Origin: Caballeronia sp. LZ062
GTDB taxonomy: Bacteria > Pseudomonadota > Gammaproteobacteria > Burkholderiales > Burkholderiaceae
Assembly: GCF_031450785.1 (NCBI RefSeq)
Contig: NZ_JARTWB010000002.1
Coordinates: forward strand, 868,001-932,000
Reading direction: 5' to 3'
Length of the DNA stretch: 64,000 bases
In this document: one piece after another, positions 58,362 to 64,000 of the stretch
Layout: each line of letters begins with the position of its first letter
How positions within the stretch are numbered: position 1 is the first letter of the stretch
Notes under the pieces: generated by a model
What the model was told of the DNA's origin: nothing
The model's database searches: none
The model's input: the letters and a program-made list of their open reading frames with translations, nothing else
Made by a program: the position numbers and the translations under genes

Positions 58362-59186
58362 GTGCTTCGCCTCGTCTTTGTCGCGCTTGCCTGCGCTTTC
58401 ATCACCGCCTGCACTCCCACCATGCTCAACCGCGGCACTTACATCGCCGACACGCAATACCACGCGAAAAACGCCGATTCGCGCGTGCGATTCCTTGTCA
58501 TGCACTATACGGAGATCGACGAAGCGCGCTCGCTCGCGGTGCTCACGGGCGATCAGGTGAGCGTCCACTACGTCGTGCCGGACGCGCCACGCATCGAAAA
58601 CGGCGAGCCGGTCGTCTACCAACTCGTGCCCGAAGACAAGCGCGCGTGGCACGCCGGCCAGAGCTACTGGCAAGGCGCGACGGAACTGAACGCGTCGTCC
58701 ATCGGCATCGAGAACGTGAATCTCGGACCTGTCGATACGCCGTCCGGCCGCACCTGGCAGCCTTATCCGCCCGCACAGGTCGACGCGCTCGTCAAGCTCT
58801 CGCGCGACATCGTCGAGCGTTACGGCATTCCGCCGACGCGCGTGGTCGGCCATAGCGACATCGCTCCGCAGCGCAAGATCGATCCCGGTCCGCTATTTCC
58901 GTGGCATACGCTCTACGAGGCGGGAATCGGCGCGTGGCCCGACGATGCCACTGTCGCCGCGCATCTCGCGGGCCGCGATCCGAAGGCGCCGTGCGACGTG
59001 CGCGCGTTGCAGGAGAAGCTGAAGCGTTACGGCTACGACGTTGCCACCGACGGCATCCTCGACGACAAGACGCGCCGCGTCTTCGCCGCCTTCCAGATGC
59101 ACTTCCGGCCATCGGACTACGCGGGCGACGCCGATGCGCAAACCGACGCCATCGCGCAGGCCTTGCTCGACAAATACTTCCCCTGA
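58362..59186 (+). CDS. amiD: N-acetylmuramoyl-L-alanine amidase, AmiD-like lipoprotein
   Basis: A 274-residue lipoprotein (lipobox ITAC) with an amidase_2 (PGRP-type) zinc domain (VRFLVMHYTEI, WHAGQSYWQG, SSIGIENVN, VVGHSDIAPQRKIDPG) and a C-terminal PG_binding_1 domain (CDVRALQEKLKRYGYDV, DDKTRRVFAAFQ). AmiD cleaves the amide bond of muropeptides, including anhydromuropeptides, at the outer membrane. GTG 58362 follows AAGGGG; the in-frame GTG at 58356 is too close to it. Nine bp after rlmB. Confidence 0.92.
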   Translation: MLRLVFVALACAFITACTPTMLNRGTYIADTQYHAKNADSRVRFLVMHYTEIDEARSLAVLTGDQVSVHYVVPDAPRIENGEPVVYQLVPEDKRAWHAGQSYWQGATELNASSIGIENVNLGPVDTPSGRTWQPYPPAQVDALVKLSRDIVERYGIPPTRVVGHSDIAPQRKIDPGPLFPWHTLYEAGIGAWPDDATVAAHLAGRDPKAPCDVRALQEKLKRYGYDVATDGILDDKTRRVFAAFQMHFRPSDYAGDADAQTDAIAQALLDKYFP

Positions 59187-59202
59187 CCACGCACGAAAAC
59201 CA

Positions 59203-59598
59203 ATGGGCGATTACTTTCTGCCGCTGCGCGCACTGCACATGACGTGCGCGGGCTTGAGCATCGCGGGCTTCGCGCTGCGCTGGATCTGGATGCTGATGGA
59301 CTCGCGCCTTCTCGCAGCGCGCGCGACGAAGATCGTGCCGCATATCGTCGATACGCTGCTGCTTGCGAGCGCCATCGCGCTTGTCGCCATCGTCGGCTTC
59401 GGGCCGAACGCCGCGTGGCTCGGTGCGAAGATCGCGGGGCTCGTCGTCTATATCGTGCTTGGCACGTTCGCGCTCAAGCGCGGCCGCACGAAGGGCGCGC
59501 GGGCCGTTTCCGGCGTCCTGGCGATTCTCGTGTTTGCGTTCATCGCGTCGGTCGCGCGTACTCACGATCCGCTGGGCTTTCTGCACGGCGCTCACTGA
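59203..59598 (+). CDS. SirB2-like small membrane protein
   Basis: A 131-residue protein with four membrane helices (FLPLRALHMTCAGLSIAGFALRW; IVDTLLLASAIALVAIVGFG; WLGAKIAGLVVYIVLGTFAL; GVLAILVFAFIASVARTH). The pattern of His in HMTCAG and in the second helix, with the spaced RWIWM, fits the SirB2 family, of unknown function. ATG 59203 is 16 bp after amiD. Confidence 0.8.
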   Translation: MGDYFLPLRALHMTCAGLSIAGFALRWIWMLMDSRLLAARATKIVPHIVDTLLLASAIALVAIVGFGPNAAWLGAKIAGLVVYIVLGTFALKRGRTKGARAVSGVLAILVFAFIASVARTHDPLGFLHGAH

Positions 59599-59677
59599 CG
59601 GCACGCGCAAAAACGCCGGAAGGCGGCGCGCGCTCCGATAAAATCGTGATTTCCCCCAGACGCGCAGCACCATTTCC

Positions 59678-60364
59678 ATGACTCAGGACGAACTCAAGCA
59701 ACTGGTCGGCCAGGCCGCCGCCGACTACGTGAACGCGCACGTGCCGGAAGGCGCGATCATCGGCATCGGCACCGGATCGACGGCCAATTGCTTCATCGAC
59801 GCGCTGGCCGTCTCGAAGGCGCGTTATCGCGGCGCGGTATCGAGTTCGCTGGCGACCACCGCGCGGCTCGAATCGCACGGCTTCAAGGTGTTCGACCTGA
59901 ACGACGTCGACACGCTGCCCGTGTATGTCGACGGCGCCGACGAAATCGACGCGAGCGGCGCGATGATCAAGGGCGGCGGCGGGGCGCTCACGCGCGAGAA
60001 AATCGTGGCTTCGGTTGCGGACGTGTTCGTGTGCATCGCGGATGCGAGCAAGCGCGTCGACGTGATGGGCAGCTTTCCACTGCCAGTCGAAGTAGTGCCG
60101 ATGGCGCGCACTGCCATCGGTCGCAAGCTCGCGGCGCTCGGCGGCGTGCCGATCGTGCGCGTGACGAAGGACGGCATGCCGTTCATCACGGACAACGGCA
60201 ACGAGATCATCGACGTGAAGGGCCTTGCCATTACGGACCCGCGCGCGCTCGAAGCGCAGATCAATGCGTGGCCGGGCGTCGTGACGGTCGGGCTTTTCGC
60301 GGCGCGCGGCGCCAACGTGTGCCTGCTCGGCACGGAAAACGGCGTCGAGCGCATCGACTACTGA
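59678..60364 (+). CDS. rpiA: Ribose-5-phosphate isomerase A
   Basis: A 228-residue RpiA that interconverts ribose 5-phosphate and ribulose 5-phosphate. Motifs [21 protein letters not shown] (catalytic Asp) and [13 protein letters not shown] (Lys, Glu) are intact. It starts 79 bp after the SirB2 gene and is followed by a strong hairpin. Confidence 0.97.
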   Translation: MTQDELKQLVGQAAADYVNAHVPEGAIIGIGTGSTANCFIDALAVSKARYRGAVSSSLATTARLESHGFKVFDLNDVDTLPVYVDGADEIDASGAMIKGGGGALTREKIVASVADVFVCIADASKRVDVMGSFPLPVEVVPMARTAIGRKLAALGGVPIVRVTKDGMPFITDNGNEIIDVKGLAITDPRALEAQINAWPGVVTVGLFAARGANVCLLGTENGVERIDY

Positions 60365-60381
60365 AGCACGGCGCCACAAGC

Positions 60382-60419
60382 ACAACGGGCCCGGCGATGC
60401 GAGTCGCCGGGCCCGTTGT
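60382..60419. terminator. Long hairpin between rpiA and wcaJ
   Basis: ACAACGGGCCCGGCGA (60382-60397) pairs with 60404-60419 (TCGCCGGGCCCGTTGT), a perfect 16-bp stem with a six-base loop. No T-run, but it lies between convergent genes. Confidence 0.7.
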
Positions 60420-60442
60420 CGTAAATGCAGCGTGCAGTACGC

Positions 60443-61864
60443 TCAGTACGCGTTACGTCCGATGAAGCCCTTGAACAGCGTCATCGCGACGATCTTGATG
60501 TCGAACCAGAACGACCAGTTGTGAATGTAGAACAGGTCGAATTTCACGCGGCTCTGCATCTTTTCGACCTTCTCGGTCGCGCCGCGATAACCGTTCACCT
60601 GCGCCCAGCCGGTAATGCCCGGCTTGATGCGGTAACGGAACATGTAGCCGTAGACCAGATCCTTGTACAGATCGTCGTGTTCGATCGCATGCGGACGCGG
60701 GCCGACCACCGACATGTCGCCGAACAGCACGTTGATGAACTGCGGCAACTCGTCGAGGCTCGTGCGGCGCAGGAACGCGCCGATCTTCGTCACGCGCGGG
60801 TCGTTGCGCGTCGCCTGGGTCACGTGTCCCTTGGTCTCGCGATGCACGGCCATCGAGCGGAACTTGTAGATCTTGAACGGCCGTCCGTCCGCGCCCTTGC
60901 GGTTCTGCGTGAAGAACACCGGGCCTTCCGATGTCGCCTTGATCGCGATCGCAATGGAAATCATGACCGGCGACAGCGCCAGCAGCGCGGCAGCGGCGAA
61001 GCAGCGGTCGAACAGCAGCTTCGGCCACATCTGCAAGCTGCCGACCGGCGAAGTCGTCAGGTTGATGGTCGCGAGTCCCGCGACATCGGTCATCGAATGA
61101 TTGAAGAGCGAGATGCTGCGCGTATCGGGAATCAGGCGCAGATTCACGAAGTCGTGCCGCAGCGCATGAACGAAGCGGTAGATCGTGTGTTCCTGCGAAA
61201 GCGGCAGCGCGAGCCACACTTCGTTGATTTCCTCGGCGCGCACTTTCTCGACGAGTTCGTCGAAATCGTTCAGCACCGGCAGACGCATGGACGCGCCGGG
61301 CCGGCTGCCGAGGCCGCTCGCGTGCAGTTCTTCGTCGCCCGTCGTGTCGAGCAGGCACACGGGCGTGAAGCCTTGCTCGGGCGTGCTCGACAGATGCGCG
61401 AGCAGCGTGCGCGCGAAGCCCTGCGCGCCGACGATGGCCACCGTGCGCTGGTTGAAGCCGCGGCCGCGCATGATTCTCAGGCTCGCATACACCACGCATT
61501 TCGCGAGCACGATGAGCGCGCCCGAGATGAGCGTCGAATACGCGAACCACAGGCGCGACACCGCATCCATGCGATGCAGCGTGAACGCGAGCAGAAGCGC
61601 CGCGGCCGCCACCGTCATCCAGGCGAGCGTGACGCGCGCCAGCATCATCGGAAGCGGCTTGCCCCGCCAAGCTTCGTACACGCCGAAGGTCGGGAACAAC
61701 AGCAACGCCAGCACGCTATTGAAAGCAATCAGGAGCTTCTCGATATCGCTGAATTCGAGCGAGGAAAAGCGCATGGAATGCGCGATCACCCCGCCCGCGA
61801 TGACGAAAAAGACATCCAGACAGCGCGCCGTCCAGCCGAACATATCGTGACTTTTATTGTGCAT
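60443..61864 (-). CDS. wcaJ: Undecaprenyl-phosphate glucose phosphotransferase, WcaJ family
   Basis: A 473-residue polyprenol-phosphate sugar-1-phosphate transferase: several N-terminal membrane helices (about residues 10-130), a CoA-binding-like domain (QRTVAIVGAQGFARTLLAH), and the C-terminal PglC-type catalytic domain (TSEGPVFFTQNRKGADGRPFKIYKFRSM, RTSLDELPQFINVLFGDMSVVGPRPHA). It starts exopolysaccharide repeat-unit assembly on the inner membrane. ATG 61864 is 7 bp after the stop of the Crp/Fnr gene. Confidence 0.92.
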   Translation of the reverse strand: MHNKSHDMFGWTARCLDVFFVIAGGVIAHSMRFSSLEFSDIEKLLIAFNSVLALLLFPTFGVYEAWRGKPLPMMLARVTLAWMTVAAAALLLAFTLHRMDAVSRLWFAYSTLISGALIVLAKCVVYASLRIMRGRGFNQRTVAIVGAQGFARTLLAHLSSTPEQGFTPVCLLDTTGDEELHASGLGSRPGASMRLPVLNDFDELVEKVRAEEINEVWLALPLSQEHTIYRFVHALRHDFVNLRLIPDTRSISLFNHSMTDVAGLATINLTTSPVGSLQMWPKLLFDRCFAAAALLALSPVMISIAIAIKATSEGPVFFTQNRKGADGRPFKIYKFRSMAVHRETKGHVTQATRNDPRVTKIGAFLRRTSLDELPQFINVLFGDMSVVGPRPHAIEHDDLYKDLVYGYMFRYRIKPGITGWAQVNGYRGATEKVEKMQSRVKFDLFYIHNWSFWFDIKIVAMTLFKGFIGRNAY

Positions 61865-61871
61865 CCGTATC

Positions 61872-62618
61872 TCAGACACTGGAGGCCGAAGCCGTCTCCT
61901 GCGCGCGCAGACGCGGCAGCAGGCGGTCGAACTCACGTTTGACGAGGCCGTAGCATTCGCATGCGCGCGCTTCCAGCCCTTCGCGATCCACCACCTTGAT
62001 GCAGCCGCGGCTATGGTGGATGAGGCCCGCATCGTGCAGCTTGCCGGCCGCTTCGGTGACGCCTTCGCGGCGCACGCCGAGCATGTCGGCGATCAGCTGC
62101 TGCGTGACTTGCAGTTCGTTCGACGCGGTACGGTCGATTTCGATCAGAAGCCAGCGGCAAAGTTGCTTGTTGAGCGAGTGATGACGATTACACGCCGCCG
62201 TTTGAGCGACCTGCGTGAGCAGGGCTTGCATGTAGAGGAGCATCAGCCGGCGCAGGAAGTCGGAGCGGCCGAACTGCTCACGCAGCGCCTGGGCGCTCAT
62301 GCGATACGCGAAGCCCGGGCACTGCACCTGGACGCGCGTGGGCATGGTTTCGCCGCCCGTCAGGACCGGCACGCCCGTCATGCCTTCGCGGCCGACTGCG
62401 GCGATTTCGACCGAGCCGCCGTCTTCCATCGTATGAAGCAGCGAGATGATGGCGGTCGTCGGGAAGTACACGTGATGAATACGTTGGCCCGAATCGCACA
62501 GCAGCTGCTCGGTGCGGAGTTGAACCAGTTCGAGATGCGGAGTCAGAGCTTGCCATTCGTGCGCGGGAAGGGCGCCGAGGAGGTGATTGCCGTGCAGGTC
62601 GGACTGAAGGGTCAGCAT
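61872..62618 (-). CDS. Crp/Fnr-family transcriptional regulator
   Basis: A 248-residue regulator. The N-terminal cNMP-like domain is seen in the ALPAHEWQALTPHLEL, VYFPTTAIISLLHTMEDGG and GREGMTGVPVLTGG segments; the C-terminal Crp-type helix-turn-helix lies around VTQQLIADMLGVRREGVTEAAGKL. No FNR cysteine cluster is present, so it is not an Fe-S oxygen sensor of the FNR type. ATG 62618 is preferred over the ATG at 62654. It is directly upstream of wcaJ (7-bp gap), so it probably controls exopolysaccharide synthesis together with its own gene. Confidence 0.88.
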   Translation of the reverse strand: MLTLQSDLHGNHLLGALPAHEWQALTPHLELVQLRTEQLLCDSGQRIHHVYFPTTAIISLLHTMEDGGSVEIAAVGREGMTGVPVLTGGETMPTRVQVQCPGFAYRMSAQALREQFGRSDFLRRLMLLYMQALLTQVAQTAACNRHHSLNKQLCRWLLIEIDRTASNELQVTQQLIADMLGVRREGVTEAAGKLHDAGLIHHSRGCIKVVDREGLEARACECYGLVKREFDRLLPRLRAQETASASSV

Positions 62619-63590
62619 GTTTGTTCTCTCGTAACTTCGCGCGTTGCGCTTCACTTTTTTCTTTACTGGTGTGATCGTTCTCGGGTTCGCGTCTCGCGCG
62701 CTTATGAAAACGTCTCACACCAGCCCCGTGTACAGCCCGTGCTCGCCTGAGTTGATTTAGTAGATCGCGTCGCTTCGGGTTGCGCGACTCATTTAGCGAG
62801 GACTGTGCCAATGCGGCGAACGTCAATGCTGGTGGGGCCTCATCGGGAAAACGCTCACGGTGATGCGGCGCAGCGTCGTCTTTTTGTTTCAGTCTTGAAC
62901 ATCGGTGGTCTTAGGAATCCGCCTCTGCCCGGAGGGGTATCGTCAGCGCAAACAGCCGAATTGCCGGGTCTGCCTTTGACGATCACCGTGCGATAAGCCT
63001 CAGAGAGCCGCGCCCCATCGAACGAACCCCTCCTTTTGTAGGGTCAATGAAAATTGATTCATCTGTGTTCCATCATGTTCGTGGGCTAACGAACGTGCAG
63101 CCGCCGCGAGCCTGCTTGTATCCCTTCGCAGCCTTGCTGCGCAAGGGTTTGCGCGAAACGGCCAATGTGATCCGCCGCGTTTTCGCAAACCGCTAAACGT
63201 TGCGCCCAGTGCACGAAATGGCCCGTCTGTGGGCCATGCCGCGCCCGAATGCGTGAATCGTGCCTGCAACGGGGCGAGGGATGGCTCACACAAAGCCGGT
63301 GCAGAAGGCGCTCATGGCGCTCGGAAATCGCATACACATGTCAAACGTTTGCGCCGCGCGCGCCGTAATTTGGCCTTGTTTGCCGCACGAACGGACTCAT
63401 GAAACGTATGAGAAGCCGCATTCGGCCCCATCACGCAGCGCGGAAATGTTTCATCGGGGACAACACGGCCGATCACCGCACGACGATATCTCACCATGCG
63501 CGCGTGAAATGCGGATGACGCAACGCATCGCCATCACGAGGTCATACGCATTTGCTTGCCGAGATGCGCGCAATCGCGCATATGGAATGA
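62619..63590. other. Long intergenic region, apparently gene-free
   Basis: About 970 bp upstream of the Crp/Fnr-wcaJ operon. The short frames here (for example 62805-62996 plus strand and 63260-63604 plus strand) lack ribosome-binding sites or conserved features. A GTTCGT/ACGAAC repeat lies at 63077-63094. The region most likely holds the operon promoter and perhaps regulatory RNA or binding sites that I could not identify. Confidence 0.5.
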
Positions 63591-64000
63591 TCAGCAGACG
63601 ATAGCCGCAAGCGTGGGCACCACGCGTTCATAAGCGGCTTCCATGGCGTCGAACGAGGCGTCGCAGAGATCGTGCTCAGCATGGGTCAGCGCGCGTGCAA
63701 GCCGGCATTGCAGGCTCATCGCCTCGCTTGCAATCGTCCGCGCAGCGACGTGCGCGCTGAGCGGAATGTCGAAGCCTTGCTCGCGCATCCATTCGAGGTA
63801 ATGCGCAAGCAACTCGAAGTTGGCGCCGAGCTGACGCATCACATTGCGGGCATAAACGTGCGCATACGCTTCGCCGCGTTCGAGCATCGTCTCGACATGC
63901 GCGGGAAACGCGCTGCGCCAGCGCGATATCGGGTTATGCATCGGACGGCGCAGCAGATGCGCGCACAACAGGTCCGCCGATACTTCCGCGAGCGATGTCC
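63591..64000 (-). CDS. Hypothetical helical protein (5' end beyond the window)
   Basis: The frame is open on the minus strand from 63591 to the right edge, so at least 135 residues are encoded and the true start may lie outside. The visible part is alpha-helical (VETMLERGEAYAHVYARNVM, LLAHYLEWMREQGFD, AEHDLCDASFDAMEAAYERV). No family is recognised; an internal ATG at 63941 is a possible start if it is short. Confidence 0.55.
   Translation of the reverse strand, partial: TSLAEVSADLLCAHLLRRPMHNPISRWRSAFPAHVETMLERGEAYAHVYARNVMRQLGANFELLAHYLEWMREQGFDIPLSAHVAARTIASEAMSLQCRLARALTHAEHDLCDASFDAMEAAYERVVPTLAAIVC

Noticed and set aside
62805..62996. A 63-codon plus-strand frame upstream of the Crp/Fnr gene
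   Set aside because: No convincing ribosome-binding site, no domain, and Arg/Gly/Pro-rich composition.
63260..63604. A 114-codon plus-strand frame near the right end
   Set aside because: Its translation has frequent Arg/His/Cys clusters and no conserved pattern; it overlaps the end of the better minus-strand frame.

Overview
The window is a high-GC chromosomal segment of a betaproteobacterium in the Burkholderiaceae, most like Paraburkholderia or Caballeronia. That placement is inferred from the whole set of recognisable proteins, the isc operon ending in iscX, and the rimP-nusA-infB-rbfA-truB and odhA-odhB-lpd clusters; no rRNA gene is present to confirm it. Almost every gene is a normal core chromosomal gene. 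I saw no CRISPR array, prophage, integrase, intact insertion sequence, toxin-antitoxin pair or recognisable defence system.

Layout. 1-7700: the end of a patatin-like lipase, a low-molecular-weight tyrosine phosphatase, then a complete iron-sulphur assembly operon (iscR-iscS-iscU-iscA-hscB-hscA-fdx-iscX) behind a promoter covered by two tandem 25-bp IscR-type boxes. 7960-12601: a Tat-exported molybdenum hydroxylase (IorB-like and IorA-like subunits) with a three-haem cytochrome c, a periplasmic oxidation module of unknown substrate. 12648-16251: a lipoprotein patatin, gltX, and five tRNA genes, Ala followed by a tandemly duplicated Glu-Asp pair. 16365-23819: small accessory genes (GNAT, AraC regulator, gamma-glutamylcyclotransferase, YdcF, two small exported proteins, a stand-alone DUF4096 protein, and a LysR regulator with an aminotransferase).

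24156-33988: scpB, rluB and the rimP-nusA-infB-rbfA-truB translation and transcription operon with a terminator-like leader. 34068-39089 (minus strand): a MarR regulator followed by a complete tripartite drug efflux set (NodT-type outer membrane factor, EmrA, EmrB). 39424-48572: typA, the 2-oxoglutarate dehydrogenase complex (sucA, sucB, lpd) and zapE. 48721-54160: a second stand-alone DUF4096 protein, DUF2147, surE, a small winged-helix-like protein, a DUF1571 protein, a low-GC island with an orphan helix-turn-helix ORF surrounded by inverted repeats, and an MFS transporter.

54485-60364: two tandem tRNA-Leu(CAG) genes, rnr, rlmB, an AmiD-like amidase, a SirB2-like membrane protein and rpiA. 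60443-64000: a Crp/Fnr regulator in an operon with a WcaJ-type sugar-phosphate transferase (exopolysaccharide initiation), an apparently gene-free stretch of almost 1 kb, and a partial helical hypothetical protein.

The least explained material is the low-GC hairpin-dense island around 52.2-52.9 kb, the two paralogous DUF4096-only proteins, the IorBA-cytochrome module, and the tRNA Glu-Asp duplication with a terminator between its two copies.
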